Below are positions 30,728 to 37,489 of a stretch of 51,153 bases of DNA, one piece after another. The notes beneath the pieces were generated by a model. That model saw only the letters and a list, made by a program, of their open reading frames with translations. It did no database searches and was not told the DNA's origin. Both the position numbers and the translations under genes were made by a program. Numbering within the stretch: the stretch's first letter is position 1; the number at the start of each line of letters is the position of its first letter. The DNA is from Myxococcales bacterium (GTDB lineage Bacteria; Myxococcota_A; Polyangia; Polyangiales; Ga0077539): the NCBI GenBank assembly GCA_013298625.1, contig JAAFIF010000073.1, positions 1 to 51,153 of the forward strand, given 5' to 3'.

Positions 30728-31107
30728 ACGCACGGGCCGCCGAGCGATGCTCCCGCTTCTGCGCTCCATCGTCGGTCTCGCTCGGCGCAGGCGTCGCGGA
30801 TCGCGCGCGCCCACGGTTCACCGCTCGGCTCGTACGCGCCCTCGAAGTGCACCGAGGCTGTCTGCACCGACGGGACTCGCGCGATGTTTCCCAGAAGTGT
30901 CTGCTGAATGACGTAGGCGTCGCCGCCCTTGATCGCCTGCAATAGGGCTTCGTCCGAGCCGAAGAAGTACACGACGAACCAAGCGCCCGGCTGCTGCGCC
31001 TTCAGCGCCAGGTGCGCGGTCGGCATGTGCTCGAGCGGCGCACACGCGTCGAGGACCTGTTGCGCAAACGCGAGGAGCGCGTCGGCCGTCGCTTCGTCTG
31101 GATTCAT
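30574..31107 (-). CDS. Hypothetical protein with a C-terminal zinc-finger-like Cys motif
   Basis: A 177-residue protein (start MNPDEATADALLAFAQQVLDAC; an in-frame GTG at 31251 would add 48 residues). The core (10-115) is alpha/beta with HLALKAQQPGAWFVVYFFGSDEALLQAIKGGDAYVIQQTLLGNIARVPSVQTASVHFEG. The C-terminal 60 residues have CVQCGH and CSDERCSC around RGWKPSPSEPPRDGWMV, a likely zinc-binding ribbon of the C-x2-C / C-x4-C-x-C type. This coding stretch is copy B of the 89-bp repeat. It overlaps the convergent membrane-protein gene by 154 bases. Not assigned to a family. Confidence 0.6.
   Translation of the reverse strand: MNPDEATADALLAFAQQVLDACAPLEHMPTAHLALKAQQPGAWFVVYFFGSDEALLQAIKGGDAYVIQQTLLGNIARVPSVQTASVHFEGAYEPSGEPWARAIRDACAERDRRWSAEAGASLGGPCVQCGHDSNRHQMRGWKPSPSEPPRDGWMVCSDERCSCFATWSIGRGPGEDA
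30605..30693. repeat. 89-bp dispersed repeat, copy B (shared by two convergent genes)
   Basis: Matches 26530-26618 with 10 mismatches. On the minus strand it encodes the Trp/Pro-rich and Cys-containing tail of the gene ending at 30574. On the plus strand it encodes part of the tail of the gene ending at 30727. Confidence 0.9.
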
Positions 31108-31294
31108 GAGGGACGCCGTTTGGTAGCACGGTCGTGTATCTGTGCGAGCCGGTGGAGGCGTGCGCGAGGTGGCCGAGGCGTGCGTGTTCGCGAGCACCCG
31201 TCGGGCGCTCGTCGCCGCGAGCGAAGGGGCTTCGACAGCGACGCTGCTCACGCATCTCGATGTGCTAACTATTTGAAAGTGCTCGACAAAGTTT

Positions 31295-31310
31295 GTTCAG
31301 ACGTCTGAAC
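31295..31310. promoter_or_regulatory. Perfect 16-bp palindrome (candidate operator), copy 2
   Basis: Identical to 25033-25048 (gttcagacgtctgaac). It lies 64 bases before the start of the CRP-LDH fusion gene and on the upstream side of the divergent gene starting at 31107, where a repressor or activator site would be expected. The half-site gttcag resembles one half of the LexA box reported for Myxococcus; that comparison is from memory and tentative. Confidence 0.7.
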
Positions 31311-31374
31311 GAAGCGGCCCGCGGGGCGCGTCCGCGGTTCGCCATCGTCACCTGCGCGGGAGATGCTCAGCGTG

Positions 31375-32868
31375 ATGAATCCACAGGCAGGCTCTGAGCA
31401 GCTTCGAAGGTGTCTCGAACAAACGGCGCCGTTCAGCGCGGCGTCGTCGACTACGCTTCAGCGACTCGTCGAGCGAGGCTCTCTGCGCTCGCTCGCCGCG
31501 GGCGAACACGCGTTTCGCGAAGGCGAACCGTCGCAGTGGATCTTCGTCGTCGTGCGAGGCTCGCTCGCCGCTACGGCGCGCTCGGAGGACGGTCGCGAAT
31601 CGTCGCTGCGCACGCTGTCGGTCGGGGACGTCGGCGGGCTCACCGCGCTCGACCCTGGCGCGACGCGCTCTGCGAGTCTGCGCGCGCTCGACGAGGCTAT
31701 GCTCGCGATCGTGGACAAGAGCGCGGTCCGCGAGGCGCTCGCGAGCGACCCGGGCTTCGCGACGGCGCTCGTCGCGTACCTGGGCGAGCACGTGCGCAGC
31801 AAGACCCGGCAGATCGCGACGGTCCTGGCGCGGGTCGGGAGAGACCCACGCGAGCAGATCGCGCTGTTCGACGCCAAGCCATACGAGCGCGCGGCGTTCG
31901 ATCGCTGCTCGAGCGACGTGCTGCGCGTGCGGTGGATCGAGGCGAAGCTCGACGCGGCGAGCGCTGCGCTGGCGGACGGCTATCCCGTGGTGTGCGCGTT
32001 CGTCAACGACACGCTGGACGCGACGGTGATCGAGCGGCTGGCGGCGGGCGGAACGCGGCTGATCGCCCTTCGCTGCGCGGGGTACAACAACGTCGACCTC
32101 GCGGCGGCCGAGCGGTACGGGATCGACGTGACCCGCGTCCCGGCGTACTCGCCGCACGCCGTGGCAGAGCACGCCGTCGCGCTGTTGCTGGCGCTCAACC
32201 GCAAGACGCACCGCGCGTACGCGCGCGTCCGCGAGGGCAACTTCTCGCTGCACGGCCTCGTCGGCTTCGACCTGCACGGCCGCACCGCCGGCGTCATCGG
32301 CCTCGGAAAGATCGGTCGTTGCGCGGCTGAGATCCTGCGCGGCTTCGGCATGCGGGTGCTCGCCTACGACCCATACCCCGACGAGTCTTTCGCCGCGCGC
32401 GTGGGCGTCGAGCACTGCGCGGTCGACGCGCTGCTCGAGCGCTCGGACGTCGTGACGCTGCACGCGCCGCTGACCCCGGAGACGTGGCACGTGATCGACG
32501 CGCGGCGTCTGGCGTTGATGAAGCGCGGCGCTGTGCTGATCAACACCAGCCGCGGAGGGCTCGTGGACACGCGCGCGTTGATCGACGCGCTGAAGTCGCA
32601 GCACTTGGGCGGCGCGGGGCTCGACGTGTACGAAGAAGAGAGCGAGTACTTCTTTCACGATCGATCGGACAAGGTGATCACGGACGACGTGCTGGCGCGG
32701 TTGATGACGTTCAACAACGTGTTGATCACGTCGCACCAGGCGTTTTTGACGGAGGACGCGCTGGGCAACATCGCGGAGACGACGATGGCCAACGTGCGCG
32801 AGTGGCTCGAGGGACGGCGCGGCGCGGCGCTGACGAATCGCGTGGTGCGCGTGGCGACTCCGCGGTGA
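31375..32868 (+). CDS. CRP-like cyclic-nucleotide-binding domain fused to D-lactate dehydrogenase
   Basis: A 497-residue protein. Residues about 15-150 are a CRP-type sensor (AAGEHAFREGEPSQWIFVVVRGSLAA, VGDVGGLTALDPGATRSASLRA). The phosphate-contacting Arg98 and Ser99 are present, but the cassette glutamate is replaced by Gly88. Residues about 158-495 are a complete D-2-hydroxyacid dehydrogenase of the LdhA type: GLGKIG (309-314) for NAD, catalytic Arg393 (NTSRGG), Glu421 (DVYEEE) and His454 in the LdhA hallmark ITSHQAFLTEDAL. There is no DNA-binding helix-turn-helix. It should reduce pyruvate to D-lactate, with the sensor acting as an allosteric switch (inference). The ATG at 31375 is preferred because gggag abuts the earlier ATG at 31363. 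Confidence 0.9.
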   Translation: MNPQAGSEQLRRCLEQTAPFSAASSTTLQRLVERGSLRSLAAGEHAFREGEPSQWIFVVVRGSLAATARSEDGRESSLRTLSVGDVGGLTALDPGATRSASLRALDEAMLAIVDKSAVREALASDPGFATALVAYLGEHVRSKTRQIATVLARVGRDPREQIALFDAKPYERAAFDRCSSDVLRVRWIEAKLDAASAALADGYPVVCAFVNDTLDATVIERLAAGGTRLIALRCAGYNNVDLAAAERYGIDVTRVPAYSPHAVAEHAVALLLALNRKTHRAYARVREGNFSLHGLVGFDLHGRTAGVIGLGKIGRCAAEILRGFGMRVLAYDPYPDESFAARVGVEHCAVDALLERSDVVTLHAPLTPETWHVIDARRLALMKRGAVLINTSRGGLVDTRALIDALKSQHLGGAGLDVYEEESEYFFHDRSDKVITDDVLARLMTFNNVLITSHQAFLTEDALGNIAETTMANVREWLEGRRGAALTNRVVRVATPR

Positions 32869-32932
32869 ACGAGCGGCGAGAGAATCGCCGGTGCTGCTTC
32901 GCGCGGTGGGGGCTCGCGCGTCGGCCGGGCGC

Positions 32933-33640
32933 CTACTCCGCGTTCACCTTCACGGCGCTCGCCGCTGCGAAGGACAAGCTCTCGCCTGGCTCGGGCAGCG
33001 CGAAGAGGGCGTCGGGGTCGTCGGCGACGAACTGCGCTCGATAGCGCACGGCGACCCAGCGCGAGAGCAGCGCGCTCAGGACGAACGGGGCCGCGGCGAC
33101 GCCGAGCAGCCACGCGCTGCTGGCCTCGCGATCGCCCGTCAACCACGCGACGAAGGCCATCGTGAGCAGCACGCTGTTGTGCACGAGCGTGTGTCGGAGG
33201 CTGCTTCGGGTGCGCTCGTCGGCGTCGGCGCGGGCGCCGCGCAAGAGGCTCATTCCTGCGCGAAACTGCTCGATCGCCACGAGCGTGCCGGGCACCGAGG
33301 CGAGCACGAGCGCGGGCAGAAACCACGAGTTGCTGGTGAACTGCCTCGAGAGCACGAACAGCACGCCCACCGCCGCGGAGATCACCGTCGGAAACCACAG
33401 CTGCCCGAGGGTGAACGCCACGAACGCCGCGATGAACACGGGCGTCGGCAGCCCGTCTCCGACGATGGACCAGCGGCTCTCGCGCACTTCGGCGCTGCGA
33501 AACGCCCCTGCGCCCGCGGTCTCGACGCGCTCTTCGCGCTTGTACCGCGGCGCCCACGCGGCGCGATGGCGCTCGATCATGGCGGCGCTCACGACGGTCG
33601 GGACGATGAGCGCGAAGAGCGCGAGCGCGAACAGGGTCAT
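32933..33640 (-). CDS. Multi-pass membrane protein of unknown function
   Basis: A 235-residue protein with about five hydrophobic helices: an N-terminal one (MTLFALALFALIVPTVVSAAM), a central pair (PVFIAAFVAFTLGQLWFPTVISAAVGVLFVL), one at WFLPALVLASVPGTLVA and two near the C-terminus (SVLLTMAFVAWLT, WLLGVAAAPFVLSALLSRWVAV). Charged loops lie between them. It ends with an acidic, Pro-containing tail. No transporter or enzyme signature is visible. It converges with the CRP-LDH fusion gene and lies 39 bases downstream of the MscS-type gene on the same strand, so the two may be cotranscribed. Confidence 0.72.
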   Translation of the reverse strand: MTLFALALFALIVPTVVSAAMIERHRAAWAPRYKREERVETAGAGAFRSAEVRESRWSIVGDGLPTPVFIAAFVAFTLGQLWFPTVISAAVGVLFVLSRQFTSNSWFLPALVLASVPGTLVAIEQFRAGMSLLRGARADADERTRSSLRHTLVHNSVLLTMAFVAWLTGDREASSAWLLGVAAAPFVLSALLSRWVAVRYRAQFVADDPDALFALPEPGESLSFAAASAVKVNAE

Positions 33641-33679
33641 CGGTGTGCCGACGAGCGTAGCGCGCGAGCGACGCGTGCG

Positions 33680-34639
33680 TCAGTTGGGCCCGAGCCGACC
33701 GGTGTCGTCCGCTTCGAAGCCGCGCTCGTGCAGGACGTGGTGGATCGCTTCGATCAGCGCGCGCTTGTACGCGGCGACCTGCGTGGCCGGAGCGCGGATC
33801 GAGAGGGTCCATTTGGTCCCGCCCCAGTCGAGCTCGTTGGGGCCTTCGGTCTTGAGCTCGGCGCTCTCATCATCGCTGATGGGAACGAGGGTCTTGGCGT
33901 GCGTCGACGCCGCCTCGAGGATGTCCCTCGCGAGCCCCACGCGCACCTTCGCGCGAAACGTCAGGTCCACCGACGCGCGCGCCCAGCCGTGAGTCTTGTT
34001 GGCCACTTGGGTGATGGCCGAGTTGGGGATGAAGTACGCGGTTCCGTTGGCGTCGCGCAGGACGGTGACGCGCAGGGTCATCTGCTCGACGGTGCCGGTG
34101 GTCGCGCCGATCGTGACGGTGTCGCCGACGTCGTACTGGTCTTCGAGCAGGATGAAGAACCCCGCGAAGAAGTCCTTCACGATGGACTGCGCGCCGAAGC
34201 CGACGGCGACGCCGGCGATGCCTGCGCCCGCGAGCAACGGCTTGATCTCCATGCCGAGCTCCCCCAAGACCATCACCACGGCCAGAGAGATCACCGCCGC
34301 GCGCAGCAGCGACGTGACCACGCGCGTGAGCGTCTCGACGCGCTGCCGCATGTCGATCTCGCTCTCGGTCGCGTGCGCCGCGGCCGCCGCGCTCTTGGCC
34401 TTGGCCAACACGAGCCTCTCGACCCACGGAACGAGCCGCAGCGAGGCCATGGTGAGGGCGATCACCAACGTGACGGCGGTGGCCTTCTCGATCCATCGGG
34501 CGAGGTCTGGGGCGACGCCCAGGCGCTCGAGCGGAGAGGCCAACGCGATCGCGCGAAACGGGATCGTCGTCGAATGAGCAGGCGCCGAAGTGGTAGCTCG
34601 GGCCGCGGTCTGCGCAACGAGCGCGAAGATGGACTGCAT
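33680..34639 (-). CDS. MscS-family mechanosensitive ion channel
   Basis: A 319-residue protein with three membrane helices (about 45-70, 105-130 and the pore helix). The MscS signature is clear: LLAGAGIAGVAVGFGAQSIVKDFFAGFFILLEDQYDVGDTVTIG, then the beta domain GTVEQMTLRVTVLRDANGTAYFIPNSAITQVANKTHGW. The C-terminal alpha/beta vestibule is complete. The pore lining AGAGIAGVAVGFGAQ is typical of small-conductance channels that release solutes on hypo-osmotic shock. The ATG at 34639 is used; a GTG three codons earlier is possible. Divergent from the SDR-like gene. Confidence 0.92.
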   Translation of the reverse strand: MQSIFALVAQTAARATTSAPAHSTTIPFRAIALASPLERLGVAPDLARWIEKATAVTLVIALTMASLRLVPWVERLVLAKAKSAAAAAHATESEIDMRQRVETLTRVVTSLLRAAVISLAVVMVLGELGMEIKPLLAGAGIAGVAVGFGAQSIVKDFFAGFFILLEDQYDVGDTVTIGATTGTVEQMTLRVTVLRDANGTAYFIPNSAITQVANKTHGWARASVDLTFRAKVRVGLARDILEAASTHAKTLVPISDDESAELKTEGPNELDWGGTKWTLSIRAPATQVAAYKRALIEAIHHVLHERGFEADDTGRLGPN

Positions 34640-34713
34640 CAAAAACACTGCGCCCTGGGGTCTATCGCATCTCGAAGGGAACCCGCGAGGGGGGTACGCT
34701 GTCTCGCGTAGCC

Positions 34714-35667
34714 ATGCGGTGGTTCGTCACGGGTGCAGATCGGTTCGTGGGTCGTTCCATTGTCCAAGCGGCGTTGGCGCGCGGGGACGAGGTCGTGGGC
34801 GCGGTGCGCTCGCTCGAAGGCTCCGACGGGCTCGGCCCGAGCGTGCAGCGGGTGGTGATCGACTGGGCCTCGGACGAGACGGACGCGAAGCTCGCCGAGG
34901 CGATGAAGGGCTGCTCGGTGGTCGCGCACGTCGATCTGGGTGACCCCTGGTCGCTCGACCGCGCCGAGTGCGAGCGAACCGTGCTCGTGCGCACCGAGCA
35001 GGTGATCGACGCGGCGCGCGCCGCTGGCGTTTCGCGGGTGATCCAGCGGTCGAGCGAGCGCGTGACCGCCTCGGGCGAGCCGCGACGCATGGTCGACGAG
35101 AGCCTCGGGCACAGCGATCGATGGCTCTCTCCCTGGGACGAAATGGTCTCTGTCGCCGAGGGGCTCGTGTGCGCGCTCACCGACGGAATCGAAGGCGTCG
35201 CGCTGCGAGCGGCGTTCGTGTGGGGCAGCGGCGACGACGAGTCGCTCCCGAGGTTTCGCGCGCTGTCCATGAGCAAGCAGCTCGCGATCCCCGCCGGGGC
35301 GGACCCTGCCTTTTGCACCACCCACGTGGACAACCTCGCGCAGGCGTTCTTGTGCGCGGCGGACGCGGGGCCCGAGGTGGCGGGCAACGTGTACTGGGCG
35401 GTGGACGACGAGCTGACCACCGCGCGACGGTTTCTCACGCGCTGGCTGGTGACCGCGGGCGCCAAGGGGCCGCGCACCGGGCTGCTTCCGTTTCGTGCGG
35501 CTCGGCTCTTCTCGTGGCTCGACGCGCGCAACGGGGGCATGTCCCTGGCCGAGCTCGCCGCGGTGGGCGTCGGGCTCAGCGTGGACACGCGACGGACGCG
35601 GGCCGAGCTCGGCTACGAGCCCAAGCTCACGATCGACGACGGGATGAAGCAGCTGCTCGCCACCTGA
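34714..35667 (+). CDS. Extended SDR / NAD-dependent epimerase-like protein with altered active site
   Basis: A 317-residue protein of the 3-beta-HSD/epimerase group. The Rossmann entry is FVTGADRFVGR, a variant of TGGxGFxG. The usual Tyr-x3-Lys catalytic pair lies where this protein has WDEMVSVAE: Trp141 and Val145 replace Tyr and Lys. The downstream substrate domain (VALRAAFVWGSGDDESLPRF, FCTTHVDNLAQAF, GNVYWAVDDE) is retained. It therefore probably binds NAD(P) without normal dehydrogenase chemistry, or uses another base. The 4.5S RNA gene converges on its 3' end. Confidence 0.8.
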   Translation: MRWFVTGADRFVGRSIVQAALARGDEVVGAVRSLEGSDGLGPSVQRVVIDWASDETDAKLAEAMKGCSVVAHVDLGDPWSLDRAECERTVLVRTEQVIDAARAAGVSRVIQRSSERVTASGEPRRMVDESLGHSDRWLSPWDEMVSVAEGLVCALTDGIEGVALRAAFVWGSGDDESLPRFRALSMSKQLAIPAGADPAFCTTHVDNLAQAFLCAADAGPEVAGNVYWAVDDELTTARRFLTRWLVTAGAKGPRTGLLPFRAARLFSWLDARNGGMSLAELAAVGVGLSVDTRRTRAELGYEPKLTIDDGMKQLLAT

Positions 35668-35705
35668 CGCGCTCTCCGTCCGCCGCACCCGCGGAGGGAG
35701 AAATG

Positions 35706-35711
35706 AAAAAA
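35706..35711 (-). terminator. T-run ending the 4.5S RNA transcript
   Basis: Six consecutive T on the minus strand directly follow the 9-bp closing helix of the SRP RNA, forming a normal intrinsic terminator with the RNA's own stem. Confidence 0.75.
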
Positions 35712-35790
35712 GCACCGCTGCACGTCCGCTGCCTTACCGTTGCTACCTCTCGGTCCTGGCGGGGTTCACGGCGCAGACGCCAGCGATGCC
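35712..35790 (-). ncRNA. ffs: 4.5S / signal recognition particle RNA
   Basis: A 79-nt bacterial-type SRP RNA. The minus strand begins ggcatcgctgg and ends cagcggtgc; these ends pair in nine consecutive base pairs (one G-U). Next come cgtc/gacg and tgcgcc/ggcagcg with a bulged A. The tip is the conserved helix 8: gtgaaccccgccagg, the loop accgagaggt (GAGA tetraloop of the GNRA class), then agcaacggtaa. The motifs ccagg and agca are the Ffh-binding symmetric loop. Ffh protein binds this RNA for co-translational targeting of membrane proteins. A promoter with 17-bp spacing and a T-run terminator frame it exactly. Confidence 0.95.
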
Positions 35791-35797
35791 GAGAGGG

Positions 35798-35826
35798 TGT
35801 GTAGCTCGGTTGCAGACGCACTGCAA
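35798..35826 (-). promoter_or_regulatory. Sigma70-type promoter of the 4.5S RNA gene
   Basis: On the minus strand ttgcag (35821-35826) and tacaca (35798-35803) are separated by 17 bases, and the RNA start at 35790 lies 8 bases after the -10. Spacing and position agree with a housekeeping promoter. Confidence 0.75.
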
Positions 35827-35861
35827 GGGTCAGTGTTGGCTCTGATATCTTGGGCGCCGTC

Positions 35862-36371
35862 ATGACGAGCAAGACGAGCGTGCGCAAAGTGTTTGGCCCT
35901 CTGGCGATCGCGGCGGTGATCGTCGCTGCGTGTGCTGGCTCCAACCAGCCGACGCTGCGCGCGCCGCGGCAGGGCGCGCAGCGGGACGCAGCGGGGCGGA
36001 CGTACTTCGAGTTTCGCGAGGTGAGCGCTGCGTTTTGCGGGCAAGAAGGCCGCAACGAGCAGCAGACCGAGGCGGGGGCGCGCGATCGATTGGCGCGCAG
36101 GGCGCAAGAGATGGGCTACTCGGGCGTGCGCGAAGTGGCGTGCAGCACGGGCGCGCCCGAGTGCGCGACGGGAAAGGTCTGCCGAGGCATCGGCGTTCGC
36201 TACCCGATCGCGCGCGAAGGGACGTTTCCCGATCCCGTCCGCGGGCCGTGCGAGCCCGCGTGCGAAGGGACGGCGACGTGTCAGGACGGCCAGTGCGTCG
36301 CGCAGTGCGAGCCCCCGTGCGGCGGCGGGCGAGTGTGTGTCCAAGACGGCACGTGCGTGCAGGTCGACTGA
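35862..36371 (+). CDS. Cys-rich small lipoprotein of unknown function
   Basis: A 169-residue protein starting MTSKTSVRKVFGPLAIAAVIVAACAGSN, with lipobox VAAC. The middle is helical with a single Cys (AFCGQEGRNEQQTEAGARDRLARRAQEMGYSGVREVAC). The C-terminal 60 residues contain twelve cysteines in an EGF-like or Dickkopf-like arrangement (ECATGKVCRGIG, GPCEPACEGTATCQDGQCVAQCEPPCGGGRVCVQDGTC). It is followed after only 4 bases by a Ser/Thr kinase gene, so the two form an operon. It may be a surface or periplasmic partner of that kinase, by position only. Confidence 0.8.
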   Translation: MTSKTSVRKVFGPLAIAAVIVAACAGSNQPTLRAPRQGAQRDAAGRTYFEFREVSAAFCGQEGRNEQQTEAGARDRLARRAQEMGYSGVREVACSTGAPECATGKVCRGIGVRYPIAREGTFPDPVRGPCEPACEGTATCQDGQCVAQCEPPCGGGRVCVQDGTCVQVD

Positions 36372-36375
36372 GCGA

Positions 36376-37389
36376 ATGGCGCAGCGAGACTCGGTCGTAG
36401 CGATCAGTCGACTGGCGCCGGGCGCGGTGATCGGCGGGGACTTCGTCGTGGTGCAGCGCATCGCGGGCGGGGCGATGGGGACGGTGTATCTGGTCGAGCA
36501 GAAGAGCACCGGTCGCAAGCGCGCGCTCAAGGTGATGAACGCGAAGTTCGCGCGCGATCCGAAGGGCAGAGAGCGCTTCGCGCGCGAGGCGAAGCTCAAC
36601 GCGTCGGTCGAGAGCGATCACGTCGTGGAGGTGCTCTCGGCGGGGGTGGACGACGAGACGGGCGTTCCGTGGATCGCGATGGAGCTGCTCGAGGGAGAAG
36701 AGCTCGCGGCGCGCGTGAGCAAAGGGTGGAAGCCCACGCGCGACGAGGCGACGGCGCTGCTCGCGCAGCTCGGGCAGGGGCTCGGCGCGGCGCATCGCGC
36801 GGGGCTCGTTCATCGGGATTTGAAGCCCGAAAACGTGTTTCTCGCGAAGCCCAAAGGGACCGTTGGCGCAGGCGGCGACGTCGTCAAGCTGGTCGACTTC
36901 GGCGTGGCCAAGATCGTCTCGACGCTGGACCAAACGGGGACGTTCATCGGCGCAGGCTCGCCCATGTGGGTCGCGCCCGAGCAGAGCGAGTCCAAAGTGG
37001 CCATCACGCCGGCCACGGATCTGTGGGCCTTCGCGCTCATCGCGTTCTGGTTGCTCACCGGAAAGCACTACTGGAAGAGCGCCGACAACGACGCCTCGCT
37101 CATCGACATGGTCCGCGAAATCGCCGCGGGCGTGACGGACACCGCCTCTGCCCGCGCGCGCGCGCTGGCCGTGAGCGAGGCGATTCCGCCGGGGTTCGAC
37201 CCGTGGTTCGCGCGGTGCACCGAGCGCGACCCGAGCAAGCGTTTTCGCGACGGCGACGAGGCCACCGCGGCGCTGATGGCCGTGCTGAACGCGCGCCCCG
37301 CGCGCGCGCGGACGACGCTGGTCGTCGCCGTGATCGCAGCGGTCGTGTTGGTGGTGGTCGTGCTGCTGGCCGTGATCGCGCGGCGGTGA
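36376..37389 (+). CDS. Membrane-anchored Ser/Thr protein kinase (Hanks type)
   Basis: A 337-residue protein with all kinase subdomains: Gly-rich loop IAGGAMGTVYLV (29-40), Lys52 (ALKVM), Glu71, the catalytic loop HRDLKPEN (146-153), DFG (174-176) and APE (200-202). A C-terminal membrane helix at about 311-334 (TLVVAVIAAVVLVVVVLLAVIA) leaves only ARR outside, so there is no extracytoplasmic sensor and the kinase may be regulated by a partner. The start at 36376 follows the lipoprotein stop by 4 bases. The activation loop has several Thr/Ser (STLDQTGTFIGAGSPMW). Confidence 0.93.
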   Translation: MAQRDSVVAISRLAPGAVIGGDFVVVQRIAGGAMGTVYLVEQKSTGRKRALKVMNAKFARDPKGRERFAREAKLNASVESDHVVEVLSAGVDDETGVPWIAMELLEGEELAARVSKGWKPTRDEATALLAQLGQGLGAAHRAGLVHRDLKPENVFLAKPKGTVGAGGDVVKLVDFGVAKIVSTLDQTGTFIGAGSPMWVAPEQSESKVAITPATDLWAFALIAFWLLTGKHYWKSADNDASLIDMVREIAAGVTDTASARARALAVSEAIPPGFDPWFARCTERDPSKRFRDGDEATAALMAVLNARPARARTTLVVAVIAAVVLVVVVLLAVIARR

Positions 37390-37407
37390 GCGCTCAGCGC
37401 GCCGCGG

Positions 37408-37428
37408 GCGGACACGAAGCGTGTCTGC
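37408..37428. terminator. Strong hairpin between convergent genes
   Basis: gcggacacg and cgtgtctgc form nine pairs (one G-U) around a 3-base loop (aag). No T-run follows, but the position between the kinase stop (37389) and the convergent stop (37490) suits a shared terminator. Confidence 0.4.
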
Positions 37429-37489
37429 GCGTGCGGCCGTTCGCCCCCTCGTCGTTCGGCCAGCAACCCCCCCCTTCGATGCTACGAGC

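Noticed and set aside
30700..30740. tRNA-like end with gattcgaatc on the plus strand
   Set aside because: It is part of the coding sequence for CVQCGHDSNRH on the minus strand and lacks a cloverleaf.
31363..31374. ATG at 31363 as the start of the CRP-LDH gene
   Set aside because: The only Shine-Dalgarno-like bases (gggag) abut this ATG with no spacing, whereas the ATG at 31375 has a usable distance.
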